Made by a program: the position numbers and the translations under genes. From Gliomastix tumulicola (taxonomy: Eukaryota; Ascomycota; Sordariomycetes; Hypocreales; Bionectriaceae), in NCBI GenBank assembly GCA_001599755.1, contig BCHX01000004.1, positions 682,001-746,000 on the forward strand: 64,000 bases of DNA, in the 5' to 3' direction. The notes under the pieces were generated by a model. That model made no database searches. It saw only the letters and a list, made by a program, of their open reading frames with translations, and was not told the origin of the DNA. Below are positions 21,947 through 35,734 of this stretch, one piece after another. The stretch's first letter is position 1. The number at the start of each line of letters is the position of its first letter.

Positions 21947-24175
21947 TTAGTCAACCTCCTCTTGTTGCAGCGACTCATATGGTACTAGCCTAGGAGTCTG
22001 TCTTCCCGGAGTGTCCTTGAATCTATAAAAGTGATGCTGCCCTGACTCGTTGAAGATCAGTATACTTCGACCTGAACTCCATGCCCAACGCGGACGATAG
22101 TTTTTTGGCAGACAAACAAGCTTCGTCTGTCCCTGCATTATCCATCCGTCCTGGACATGATGTTCCCGGGGAAACAGCTTCCAGAAATCCACTTCAATAT
22201 CTCGAAACTCCAAGCCGTCCATGTTGTCTGCGTCATCCACATCTCCGAAGCTCAAAATCCTGTGGAGAGAGCCAAAGGAAAAGAGACTGACAGCTTGAAA
22301 GGTCGTCGTATTTAGAAGCCACCATGCTCTAAGATCGGAAATCAAGAGCTGCTTCCCACTCTTCGAGAAGATGAGTTCTGCGACACCTGATGGAATATCG
22401 CATCGGCGAGGGTTGGGTGTCTGGGGTAGCGACATGTCGAATATCATAACTGAATCCGGGAGCCTAGGAGATAGGAGTGCTAGCTGCGCACTAGATATGG
22501 CTGCCGAAATTGGAATAAAATCGGCCTGAACACGCCATTCACATGTTTGAGTCGCAATCGTCCAAACCTGCACCTCGTTGCTTGCACCGCTGGGATAGTT
22601 GTCCAACATGACTTGGCTCCTCAATATCAGCTTCGTCCCATCCTCTGAGAAGGCCAATGGAGTGACCCATTCGTGATCAAATTTGATGGTTGCCTCGGTG
22701 CAACGCTTCTTGAGGTTAATAATACTGATCTCCTGCTTGTCTGCGTTGGAGACTAAGCTGAGAAGCGGCTGGCATTCGGCTGCACAGGTCAAAGATTGAG
22801 GGAACGTTAGAACCCTCTCGCTGTTCTGTACATCCCAGACCTGGACGTTTTCAAGGACTTTGACAACAAGATATTCCCCATGACAGGCGAATTTCCACCT
22901 GCTGGTAGTGGGAATAATAGATTTCGTTGGGCGGGGGGCATTTCCGACAAGAGCCAAGTCCCATACTCTGGTCGTCATATCATCGTCGTTTGTGAGAACC
23001 AAAAGATTGCGTTCTTCGCAGATTGATACGCTGATGGGATTCCATTCTCCTGACAGATGGACATTTCGCAGCTTCCGGCCCCTGTCATCTCCCAACTTCC
23101 ACATGACGAGCCTGCCAGGGTAGCCTACGGCAAACCGATTGTCCGACAAGGCTAGACCGGCGACGCAGTGCGCTATTTGGAATTCGTGGACTTGCATGTG
23201 GTTTTCAATGTCCCATACAATGAATTCTGACCCGTACCAGATGCCTAGAAGTCTCTCGTTCGGGGAAAAGGAAAGATGCCGAGGGTGGGTGTGATTCCCA
23301 GTACCACGGATCACTCGTGTCGAAGAATGCGGCGTTGGTTTCCATTGTTGTATCACAATCGCGCCCGGACGACGCGTGGCAAGCCATGTGCCTTTGCTTG
23401 AGAAGATTCCATCGTCTGCCTCACATCTTTGCATGGGGTTACCGTCTTGTAGGTCATACATGATGGCCTCCTTCTGCAGCGAGGAGTAGGTTGAGATTTG
23501 ACCTCCATCGGCAGAAAAGGCTATTGAATATGTGCCGACTGAGCCCTGTGAATCGGATGAGTCTGTTGTGATAGAGAAATGGCTTCTACTGTCAGAAAAT
23601 ACCACTGGATCGGCAGGTTTCTCCAGACCCGTGGAAATTGATTGAAGACAGAGGCCGTCTTCTATGTTCCAAATGGTGATCTGATGCCGTGTCAATATCG
23701 CAAGCCTATTGCTGTCAGGGGAGAAGGCTAGTCCCAAAATCTCATCATTTGGTATGTTGAGGGTGGGAAGCTTATCTCCCGTGGCTAGTTCCCATATCTG
23801 GATGTGGAGGTTGGGCATTTGCTTGATTATGGCAAGCTTCCCATCGTCGGAGACTTTGGAGGCGAAGCCAAAGCCCCATTCAATGGTATGTAAGTGAGAG
23901 TCCCAGTGCTGTTGGATGACTGGCAGCGTCTCAAGGGACCATCCTGGATAGTCCAGGCCCCCGAAGTGTTGTCGAATGGTAGACTGCATTGGCGCAAACA
24001 CCAGGCCAGAATAATATACCTGGAGCGGGGTGTCCTCGATTATGCGTCGAAAGTGCAGGATGAAGCGGATGGCATCGTCCAGAAAGTCAGAGACGAGGCT
24101 GCCGCTGCTTGACTGGTAACAATTAGCATTGGCTGCTCTATGTCGAGAACCGATCTTCTTTCTTACATCAACAAG
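21947..24175 (-). pseudogene. WD40 half of a STAND (NACHT-WD40) gene, cut off from its 5' half
   Basis: An uninterrupted minus-strand frame runs from the edge of the retrotransposon (24175) to a TAA at 21947, about 742 codons. Its first 60 codons are the linker that joins NACHT to WD40 in fungal STAND proteins (FLDDAIRFILHFRRIIEDTP, QVYYSGLVFAPMQSTIR). After it come many degenerate WD40 blades (GLAFSPDSNRLAILTRHQIT, LSFSPNERLLGIWY, PLAFSEDGTKLIL). There is no intron, promoter or start codon of its own. The first in-frame ATG is within the linker (VFAPMQ). WD40 repeats act as the sensor in STAND proteins. No stop or frameshift has accumulated, and no RIP is visible. The 5' half is at 57484-60167. 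Whether a transcript starts in the adjacent LTR is unknown. Confidence 0.93.
24171..24175. repeat. Target-site duplication ACAAG, left copy
   Basis: Five-base duplication flanking retrotransposon 1; the right copy is at 32092-32096. It lies within the STAND reading frame. Confidence 0.85.
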
Positions 24176-24670
24176 TGTTACAACCTAACCTCCGGTCGTC
24201 ATAACGGGTCGCGCTATGTGGGGACTCACGTGCAAGGCGCTCCAGGCAACCAAAGTGTACCCACAGCCTAACTTACCCTAGACCTATTTAGAATATTCAG
24301 GTGAACACCCTAAATAATTATAGGTTATTCACCTAATTTAGGTGAACCTAGTGAATAGCAGGTTTATGATATTTAGGTAAACATTAGTGAATACCCTAGT
24401 ATATATACTATAGTTATTACCTAGTAGATTAGATAGCTCACCAGCTATTAATAAAATATCTTACTTAGATATACCTTTTGCCAATAAGTATACTAAGCTA
24501 GAGTATCCTTTACTAATACTAGTTCCCCTTAGCCTTGCTAATACTTATAACTTATTAACTATAACTACTACCTCACTTAGTTAAGATATCCTAGAGTTTT
24601 AAAAATATAAAATATTATTTAAACCCTAATTTAACTACCTTACACTAAATAGATTACCCTATTTATTATA
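24176..24670 (+). repeat. 5' LTR of retrotransposon 1
   Basis: 495 bp, starting TGTTACAACCTAACC. The outer roughly 110 bp keep their C/G content, while the inner part is heavily C-to-T/G-to-A converted. It ends in RIP-altered TTATTATA, which corresponds to TCGTCACA in the other LTR. Confidence 0.9.
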
Positions 24671-27600
24671 TATTAATAGCTTTTATTTAGACCCTACCAT
24701 ATTAAGACTAAGTAATACTAAGATACTATATCTACCATGAGAAGCTCTAATACTAATAAGTCACCTACTATCCTAGGTATTAACCCCAAGTAAGTGGATA
24801 CCCCTATAGTTACTCCACCTACTAATAATAATAGTAATAACTCTAATAATAAGGAGACTAAGCAACTTCGCTAGGACCTCTAAATACTCTAGTAGTAAAG
24901 TAATAATAATATATACCTATTTAGTACCTTACTCTATACACTCTAGGAGTAGCTTAAGGCTACTAATAAATAGAAGGAGTATGAACTTTAAACCCTATGT
25001 AAATACTTTAAATAAGTTCTTAGTAAAATTTAGAGTAAGATAGAATATAACACTAAGTAATACTAACTATAACTTAAAGAAGTATATAATACTATATATA
25101 CCACCTAAGGAAGTAAGGAGACTAAAGAGATCCTTAAGCCTATAGCTCTAGAGCTATATAATAGAAGCCCTAAGGAACTCTACTCCTTTATTACTAAGCT
25201 AAAGATGCACTTTAAGTACTACCTTATACTATTTACTAGTAATACCTATAAGGTTAAATTCACACTTAGTCACCTTAAAGGGAAGCTACTATAGTGGTTC
25301 TAGCCTTAAATAGACAAGTATATTAAAGATCAAGCTAATAATATTACACTTAAACTATATAGAAGTTTTAATGTATTTAAGTATATACTTACTTAACTCT
25401 ATAGTACTATTAATAAAGAAGAGAAGGCCCACTAGAAGTTAAACTAACTATAATAGACTAAAGCTACCTTAAACTATATCACTAAAGGATAAGTCCTTAT
25501 AATATAACTTAACTAGAATAACTTTTACTTTATTAGTGTTATATATAATAGGCTTAAGGATAAAGTTAAAGATAAACTTACTTATAAGTGACAGCTCTTA
25601 ATAGATTTTAATAAATAGGCTAAGTTAGTTATTAAGATTAATAACTAGTAGTACGCCTAATATATAGAAAGGAAGTAAAGCAGTCACTAAGAACACTATA
25701 CTCTACTATATAGACTTAACCAGGGCTATCCTAGGTATTAATAGAATAATTAATAAAACTAGGGTAATTAAAACCCTAATAACTAGAAGTAAAATCTAAA
25801 TAGTACTATATTTAGGGCTACTATAGGAGCTAGTCCTATGGAACTAGATGTACTATAATAGAAAATAAATAACAACTAAGGATATTAACCCATTACCTAC
25901 TATAACTATAGTAAATAAGGATATAAGGCTAATATCTATTACTCACCTAAGTAAAGCTAAGCCCTATAAATATAGAAGTAAATTAAATAGAAAATAGAGA
26001 AGAAGTTTAATACTATAAGAGAGATATTAAAGGATAAAATATATAAGTTATCCTTATAGGAAGTATATTAGGAAGACAACTACTATATCCATATATTTAA
26101 TAAACTTAACACCTAACTAAGAAGGTTTAGTATAGCATGGTATAACTTAGGTGATGAGAACTACCTTAAGAATAATAACTACTCTAAAGAAAGTATATAT
26201 AATATAAAGGAATTCAAAGAAGGAGAAGTAGAATAATAAGAATCTAGACCAGATAAGCAGGTCACCGAGAAGTTAGCACTATTTCCTAATAGATATAGCA
26301 AGCAACTCTAAATTCCAGTCTACACACTAGGAGAAGCCTATTAATTAGGACGTATAACCTCTATTAATATATCTAAAGATAATAAAATAATTAATATAGG
26401 ATATTAGGACTATACTAAGATCTCTTAGGTAAACTACTACACTTACACCTATAAGGATTACATATAAGATAAAGTAGAGAATATAGTATACCCCCTATAG
26501 AAGGGCCTAGTACTAACGCCCTACTAGGAATATAAGACCTAACTATATAAGCTATAACACCTTTAAGATAGGATTACCACACTATAACTTATTAGTTAGG
26601 AAGAGTATTAGAATATTAGCACCCTATAAGACTACTAAGATAGATACTATAAAGTCTATTAATAGATGAAGGTTAATAAATAGTATAAATAATAAAAACA
26701 AGCTACAAAGGAATAAGCATAGGCGCTTATATATTAATAGCAATAAGAAGAGAAGCAGTAATAGAGGAAATAGAAATAGTAGAAGATACTCTTAGAGGAA
26801 GAAACCCTAAGGAAAACCACTACTATAGACATCTTTAATAAATATTACCCCTACAAGGAATATAGGCTAGGTGAAGACCCTAATAGTATCTATAGAGATT
26901 TATATTACATAGGGAACTAAAGGTTTAACTTTAATACTAGGCTTAGAGGAACCCCAGATAACCTTAATTAATACTAATATATTATGAGGAACTACTATAA
27001 TAGCTATAGATAACACCCTATATAGAAGAAGGTGTACTATACCCTTAATAATATTCCTATTTACTACTAAAATAATAATTAGGTAAAAAACTAAATATAT
27101 TAAATATAATATAGGCTATAGACTAATAAACCCCTTAAATAAACCTAAGAGCTCTATAAGGTGAATAGAAAAACCTAAAGAGATTAATAAGTATTACTAT
27201 AGAAGTTTAAATATAGGGATAAAGCTTTAAGGTACTATTAAATAGTGGAGCTACCTATAATATTATTTCACCTAAGCTAGTGTACCTACATTAACTACTA
27301 TAGTATGAGAAGGAGGAGCTTAAGATACTTAGCACCCTACTTAAGCCTAAATATAGAAAATTAGAGTTAGTAGTAGATAAGGAGACTAATTACCTCTCTT
27401 ACACTATAGCTAGCTAAGAAATACCTATTTAGTTTAATATCCTTAACTTAAATAAAGAAGATATAGTATTAGGATTTAAATAGTTATAAATAAATAACCC
27501 TATAGTTAACTGGAGTAATAGTTATCTAGTATAGTGGGATATATTAGAGCTCTTAAACTATTAATATCTAGAGAAGATGAAATTTCACAATAAACCTACC

Positions 27601-30600
27601 TAGGTAGTAGACCTTAATAGGAGGACTAGAAGAGCACTTAATAAATAGGAATAAGATATAGTAATAACCTAGATAGTAATACACCCTAATTATAAACTTA
27701 CTCTATAATAAGAATAATAAATTAAGAAGTAAGCACTTAACTAGATAAAGTACTATTTTTAAAGTGTAAAGCTATACATGGAAAAGAAGTTATAGGAAAA
27801 ATAAGAAGCCCCTATAAATAAGATGGAATATATTCCACTATAATACTATATCTATAAGAAGCTATTTATAAATAAACTTAAGATAGGACTCCTAGAGTAT
27901 ATAGAATAGAACTATAAAATTAAAATTATAGATAGTAAGAACCCTTTATTTAGTAAAATATACCTATTTAACTAGCTATAGCTTAAGACTCTAAGAGAGT
28001 ACCTTAATAAGATACTATGAAAAGGATATATTTAATAATTAATATTATTAGTAGGCTACCCTATTATATTTATACTAAAGAAAAATAGGAAGCTTTAACT
28101 ATATATTAACTACTAAATACTAAATACTATTACAAAGAAAGACTAAATACTACTACTACTTATAAATAAGCTTAAGGATAGGCTTACTAGTAGTAATATC
28201 TTCACTACACTTAACCTTAAGGGAGTATATAACCTTATCTAAATTAAGGAAGGAGATAAGTGGAAAATAGTATTTTACACTAAATTTAGACTTTTTAAAT
28301 ACTTAGTCATGCTATTTAGGCTTACTAATACCCTAGCTATATTTCAGAGAATAATTAATAATATACTATAAGAGTACCTTAATGTATTTATAGTTATATA
28401 CCTTAATAATATCCTTATTTACTCTAAGAATAAGTAATAATATAAGGGATATATCTATAAGGTCCTTATAAAGCTATAAGAGGTAAACCTACTTATTAAC
28501 CTAGAAAAGAGNAATTTCCACATAAAGGAAGTAGAATTCCTTAGATATATTATATAACTAGGCGAGATTACTATAAAACCAGCAAAAGTAGCTATAGTTA
28601 AGGAATAGGCGTAACTAAAGTCCATTAAGGAGATTTAAGTGTTTATTAGTTTTATAAATTATTACTAACACTTTATTAAGGACTTTAGTAAAATTATAAA
28701 CCCACTTATAGAAGCCACTAAGAAGGATTAGGAGTTTAAATAGATACTAATATACTAGTAGGTATTTAACAAGATTAAGAACTATATTATATTAGAACTT
28801 ATACTTATTATATTTAATCCTAAGAAACCTATTAAACTGGAAATAGATACTTCTAATTTTATAGTTATAGGGTAAATAGAATAACAAGATAACTAAGGTA
28901 GAATTAGACCTATTATATTCTTCTTATAAAAGCTATATAGAGTGGAACTAAACTACCCTATCTATAATAAAGAATTTTTAGTAATTATACTATACTTTAA
29001 GGAGTACTAACACTACCTACTAGGAAGTAAGTATAAGGTAATAGTGTATACTAATTATAAAAATATTATATATTTCACAATAATATAGGAATTTAATAGT
29101 TAATAACTTCACTACATGGAAATAATAGCTGAATTTAACTATAAGATTATCCACTGAAAGGGATTAGAGAATAGAAGAGCTAATACACTAAGCTGAAAAC
29201 TAGAATATAATATAGGATATATTATTATAAAAGAATAAGTATTTAGGAAGACTAATAATAGTAAGATCTAGTAGATTTAACTTAATATAATTAGGAAAGG
29301 AAGGCAGGTTAACACCACCTATACACCACTAATTAGGAATAATAATAGACCTAGCATCCATATTAATAAGGGTAATAAGGAAACCCCAAAAGTAGTACTT
29401 ACTAATACCACTAATATAATTAAAGTATAGGGAATCACACATAAAGGTGAGGTATTACCTAGAGGAGCCTTATAGTACAGTAGTCACCTAGTCTATACAC
29501 CTTTAGTATTAGATATTCTAAGAGCTATAGAGATGCGTAATAAAGTTAAAGGATGTATATAGGTAATACTAGAACTATAAGACCAGCTTATTAAGGAGAT
29601 TCATAATAACCTAATAGTAGGACACCTAGGAATATAAAGGATGCTTAAATAAATTAAGTGACACTACAACTAGGAAGGAATTAATAAAGATATAGATAGA
29701 ATTATATAATAATATTAAGAGTATCACCTAGCTAAACTAGTATAATATAAACCCTATAGAGAACTATAACTAATACTAGTCTTAATAGAACTATAGACCT
29801 CTATTACATGGGACTATATTATAAAACTATTATACTCCAAGAAACCAGGAGATAATATAGAATACAATAGTATCTTTATTATTATAGACTGCTTTATAAA
29901 GTATATATATTTTATTCTATATTAAGAGGAAAGTAATATAGATGTACTAGTACACTAGTTTCTATATATAGTAGTAAGCTAACATAGGCTACTAGATAAA
30001 GTTATATCTAATAGAGGAATAATATTCATATCTAAGTTTTAGTAAAGTTTAATAGTGAGACTTAGAGTTAACTATAAACTTAGCATGGCATGACACCTAT
30101 AAATAGATAGATAAATAGAAAGACTTAATTAAACGCTGGAAATATACCTTAGATGTTATATTAATTATAATTAAGATAACTAGGTTAAATACCTACTAAT
30201 AGCCTAATTCACGTATAACTTAATACTATAAGAATCCATAAAAGTGTCACTATTTAAAGCTAACTATAGATATAAACTAATATAGTAAAAGCAGCCTAGG
30301 GAAGGGCTACTTATAGGAAAAGCCATCCTCATAGTATAAGAATTACTTAACTTATATAATAAAATAAGATAATAACTTAAGTTTATATAAGGATATATGG
30401 TAAAATACTATAACTAAGGAAGGTTAAAGGGACTAACCTTTAAAGAAGGAGAGATAGTCTACCTACTTTAATAAGGAATTATAATAATATAACTAAGTAA
30501 TAAATTAAACTATAAAAAACTTAGACCCTTTAAGGTTAAGAAGAGAATTTCAATAGCTAACTACTAACTTTTATTACCTATAAATATATAGCTACACCTA

Positions 30601-31596
30601 ATTTTTTATATTTCACTTTTAGAATTAGTGCTAGAAGGCACCTAGATTAACATACTATAACTATATATTAAGGTATATAATAAAGTATTTAAAGTAGAAG
30701 TAATTTTAAATAAATAAAGAATTAATAATAAAGATAAATATAAAGTTAAGTGGAAAGAATATAGAGATAAATATAACACCTAGGAACTAGTTAGGAACCT
30801 AAAGGATACTTAGCGTCTGCTAATAATATACTATTAAAGTCACCCTAAGTAATATCACCTAATAAACTAGCTAGTAAGGTATTACTAAAAGAAATAGTTA
30901 ACTAATTAATTACCTCTAAGGAGTAAGCCTATTATATCTAGGCTAGAGCTTCTTGCTCCTACTATTACACCTACTCTAGCTCCTCCTTTTAGGCCTTCTC
31001 TTCCACCTCTTTCTGCTCCTCCTCTTCTAACTCCTCTATTAATAAGAGATCCTAATAGATTATCTTAACACCCTTACTCTTTAGTATTTACTATATTTTA
31101 CATAGGTAACTAATATATACTAAAGACTTATTTAGCTATTACTAATACTCCTCTATTAATACCTTAGCCCTAGCCTCTTCCTCCTCTAAATACTTTAGCT
31201 CCAAGTTAATACACTAAACTATAAAGAAAGGTTAGTAAAAGGACACACTATATAGAATAGAGTGGACGTATAAGAAGACATTATAACACATAGGTAATCA
31301 TACATCTAACTAGCTAAGAAACACCTATTATAATAATTAATACCATCCACTATAAAATACTAATTAGATGTATTAAAATAATAAGAGTATAGTATAGACT
31401 TAAAACTGAATAAATGGATATATTTAGACTTTACTATATAATACTCCTTATTATTATGGGATTTTTTGGTTTTTTTAATTTAACTTAATATTATATTAAT
31501 AAGATATTAGTAGAGGGAAGTTATAGGCGTAGAAGGAATAGGGGCATATATAGTTTTATAGGTCTTAGAATAAAGACCTTGGGAGAGGGGAGATTA

Positions 31597-32091
31597 TATT
31601 ATAACCTAACCTCTAGTTATTATAATAGGTTACACTATATGGGGACTCACATGTAAGGTGCTCTAGGCAACTGAAGTATACCTATAGTCTAACTTACCCT
31701 AGACCTATTTAGAATATTTAGGTGAATACCCTAAATAATTATAGGTTATTCACCTAGTTTAGGTAAACCTAGTGAATAGTAGGTTTATAATATTTAGGTG
31801 AACATTAGTAAACACCCTAGTATATATACTATAGTTATTACCTAGTAGATTAGATAGCTCACTAGCTATTAATAAAGCACCTTACTTAGATATATCTTTT
31901 ACTAATAAGTATACTAAGCTAGAGTATCCTTTACTAATATTAATTCCCCTTAGCCTTACTAATACTTATAACTTATTAGCTGTAACTACCACCTCACTTA
32001 GTTAAAACATCCTAGAGTTCTAAGAATATAAAATATTATTTAAACCCCAATCCAACTACCCTACACCAGACGGATCACCCCATTCGTCACA
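31597..32091 (+). repeat. 3' LTR of retrotransposon 1
   Basis: 495 bp, the same length as the 5' LTR. Here the inner start is RIP-converted (TATTATAACC for TGTTACAACC), and the last roughly 50 bp are intact and end CGTCACA. It is followed by TSD ACAAG. Confidence 0.9.
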
Positions 32092-32098
32092 ACAAGCC

Positions 32099-32106
32099 CC
32101 TGGAGT
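32099..32106. repeat. Target-site duplication CCTGGAGT, left copy
   Basis: Eight-base duplication flanking the TIR element; the right copy is at 57484-57491. Only two bases (CC, 32097-32098) separate it from the TSD of retrotransposon 1. Confidence 0.85.
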
Positions 32107-32161
32107 GAGTTAATCTAATCGCATATTGTAAAACTTCTATTCATATATTAGTGGCACATGC
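32107..32161 (+). repeat. Left terminal inverted repeat of the TIR element
   Basis: Matches the reverse complement of 57429-57483 apart from transition differences. Confidence 0.82.
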
Positions 32162-32637
32162 AAAGCACTAGGCCAGGGTGCCATCTATACCACTCTATAT
32201 CCGCTACTAAGAATATACTAGTTTATAGTGTATTTTTAGCTAATTTATAGTAGTAATAAAGGGTTATATATAATAATAGATATTACTACTAATAAAAAAA
32301 ATAATACTATACACCTATAATATAACTATACACCTTTAATAATACTCCTTAATAATAATATAATATATTACTATATAAAGATAGCTTCTAAAGTATTTAA
32401 TAGCTCTTTAGCTACTTCTTCTACTATTTCTATTTTAAAGATCCTACTACTACCTAAATTAGCTCTTTTTAACTTATTTAAATCCCTTAAGGCTACTATA
32501 TAGTAGTATTAATATATTAATAGTGCTAGTGTTATTTAAGAATAATACTATAACTATTATATTAGTGCTAATAGCATATAAGCCCTAATAATATAATATC
32601 TTCACTGTAATTAAGGCCCCTAGCGCTATTTTAAAGT

Positions 32638-32642
32638 AATAG
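32638..32642. repeat. Target-site duplication AATAG, left copy
   Basis: Duplicated at 55059-55063 around LTR element 3. Confidence 0.7.
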
Positions 32643-32939
32643 TGACTCAGGGCATTGGGCCTGGGCCTAGGCCCCATTAAGGGGGCGGGCTCTGCCTAAT
32701 TAGGTAAATAGAAAATTTTACCATCTTCCATCTTAATATTAATTAACCTAATTAAAAGGGGGAAGATCTAAAGGCTCTTTCTTTATACTACCTTTATACT
32801 ACCTAATTAAGTAGCTTATTAGCTCTATTTAATAATAAATATATAGGAGAAATACTAATTAGATAGCTTCACCTAATTAAGTAGTATAATAGCTATATAG
32901 TAACTATATAGCTAGATAATAAACTATTTCCCCTAAATT
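32643..32939 (+). repeat. 5' LTR of element 3
   Basis: 297 bp starting TGACTCAGGGCATTGGGCC. The outer roughly 60 bp are unmutated and the inner part is RIP-converted. Confidence 0.78.
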
Positions 32940-35700
32940 AAATAACTCCTTTAAATAGAAGTAGAGTTATAATAGGTATTATATAAGATGTAGAAGAGAG
33001 GAGAGGTCTTTTAATTTATTAATAATACCCTTAAAATCTATTTATTCTTTCCTATATTATACTAGCTTAATTAAGTAAAATAATACCTTTATAATTTTTA
33101 CTATAAATTATACACCTAAATTAATAAGTCTATTTAAATATAACTAATTATATAATAATAATAGTATACTAAAGATACCTACTTAAGATATATAAGTATA
33201 ATAGAACTAATAAGGAAAGAAAGAACTAACCTAGAGGAATTACTAGATAAAAATAATAATAATTTCTACCTATTATACTAAAAAGTACTAGAATAGTAAC
33301 CTAGCTATATATATAAATTTATATTAAAATTATATAGTATCCTTATATTATTAGAGAAAGTATATAATAAATAATTAAGTTAAATAAAAAAGTCCTCTTA
33401 TTATACTATTTTAAGAGGGCTAAAAGCTTAATTAAAGAGTAAACTTAACTCTAGTATAAAAAATATAAAAGTATATATACCTTTACTAGTAGGTTAAGGC
33501 CTAAAAAGACCTCCTACTACTAGAGAATATCTTAGCTAAAGAAATATTAGTAATTAACTAGATAGAATATACTAGCTAAATAAAGGGTAATTAATATAAA
33601 AAGAGTAATAAGGAACCCCTATAAGAAGAAAAAGAGAGAAGCCCCTAGATAATAGTAAAAGGGTAACTATATAATTAATAAGGGAAGCTAAAGTTAAAAG
33701 GGGATTAAAGAATAAAAGAAGTATAAAGGCTATTAATAAAGGGTAAAATAAATAATAGAAGGGTATTATTACTATAAAAGTATAAAGCTAGTAAATAGTC
33801 CCTTAAAATAGAAGCTCCTTTTATAATACTTAAGCTTTAATCCTCCTCTTTTTCCTTTATTATACTTACCTCTTAATAGATAATTATTATAGGAAGGATT
33901 AACCTAAGTATAAAGGTGCTAGTACTTATAACCTAATTAAGTAAATTACTAATAAAAACTTACTACCTAGAGGTTAAAAAACCCCTATTATAAAGATACT
34001 ATATATAGAGAATTAGCTAGCTTAATAATATAATTATAATTTAAATCTTATAGGTATACTAAAGCTTAATATTAAATTAATATAAATATACTTAAAATAA
34101 AAGTTCTATTAAAAGAAGTACTATATTATTAAATTCCTCTTTTATTCTTACCCTAAGAATTAAAAGCCCCTTGGAAGAGTAAGCTAATTAGGCTAAAGGT
34201 ATAACCTTACTTAAAAATTTACTATTATAGAACTAAGGTAAGCTTATAATACTTACTAGGGTAATAGAAGTAGGTAAGAGGTATTAAAATAACCTATAAT
34301 AACTACTAGTATTATACTTAGAGGCCCTAAAAGGTAAACCTAAGACTAAGTAATATAAATAAGTAGTATTAAACCCTATAATTAAAATAAATTAATCTAC
34401 TAAATATACTAGTAGTAAAGTATAATACCTACTATAACTTAATTAACTAGTAGTAAGCTTAAATATATAGGCTAAATATAAAGCTAAGAATAATAATATA
34501 TATATACTTAATATATTAACTAAAGACTAAATAAAGGGATATATTAACTTAATTATAAAGATATACCCCCTAAGGATATAAATACTTACTTTTAGTATAT
34601 AAATAGCTATATAATTAACTAAATAAAATACTTTATTACCTATTAAGATAAGTAGTATTTACTATAATTAAAACCTAGATATTAATATATTTAAAAAATA
34701 TAAATCCCCTAAAAACTAAAACTACTTAAATAATTCCTTAATAAGTGAAATAATAACCTAAATAAACCCTATACTAGGTAATCCCTAACTTCTTAAAGTT
34801 TAACTACTATTTAGCTAAGTAGTAATAACCTTAATTTAATACCTTAAAGACCTTAATAATAATAATATACTCTTTAAGATAACTAGATAAAGTAAATTAT
34901 AACTATAAAATAAATACTCCTAAGGCTAAAGAGGAAAAGCTAATACCCTAGAGGGTAGCTAGTCTTAGGATATAAGTTATAATTTAATACTATATTATAA
35001 AGAATATAGAGAGGGTAATACCCTTTATATAGACCTAGACCCTTAATAAATTAAAACTAATACCTATATAATATAATATATTTTATTAAATTTAAACTTT
35101 AGTAAGGGAAAGCTAACTTACTAGAAGTTTAATAAAAAAAATATTAATAACTTCCTAAAGAAGCTAGAGGTTAATAAATACTTTAAAATAGTAATAAATA
35201 AAAAGAAAATCTAAATCCTTCTTAAGAATATTAAGTATAAGAGGAGGGATAAAATAAAGATAATTATATATAGTAGGTAGTAAAAAAACCTTAAAAGAGA
35301 GATAATTAACTTATATATATAATAAAATAATAATAACCCTAGGAATACTAAGACTTAACTTAATACTCTAATTAACTAAGTATTTAATTACCCCCTAAAG
35401 CTATCTTATAAGAATATAATAGATATAATCTATTAGCTTAATAACTATAAGAATTATATAATAATATTTTACCCTAAGTTATAGGAATTTAATACCCTAA
35501 GAAACTAAGAGTTAATAAAAGTATTACTTAATTAATTAACTTAATACTTAAAAGAATAGAAGGAGTACTAAATTAATATATAAACCTTTAGCTATAATAA
35601 TTTAATTAACTAGTATATTAAAGTTATTAAGAAGAATAAAGCTTTAATTAAATTTAGAGGTAAAATTAAAAGGAGGTCTAAGAGAAAAAATAAGTAATAT

Positions 35701-35734
<34 letters not shown>

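Larger units (their letters stand above)
24176..32091 (+). mobile_element. RIP-degraded Ty3/gypsy chromovirus, retrotransposon 1
   Basis: A 7916-bp element with two 495-bp LTRs (TGT...ACA ends) and TSD ACAAG. Reading through RIP-made stops on the plus strand gives the chromovirus order. A gag zinc knuckle whose cysteines now read Tyr (25898-25939) comes first. The protease motif follows (DSGA reading NSGA, about 27235-27290). Then comes reverse transcriptase (YLDD now YLNN, 28391-28425), followed by the RNase H/connection block INYYRRFIKDFSK-like near 28640-28740. Integrase is at about 29560-29960 and a chromodomain at about 30738-30810. A purine tract GGGAGAGGGGAGA (31581-31593) abuts the 3' LTR, confirming orientation. 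CpA and TpG are nearly absent inside. An N lies at 28512. Not capable of expression. Confidence 0.93.
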
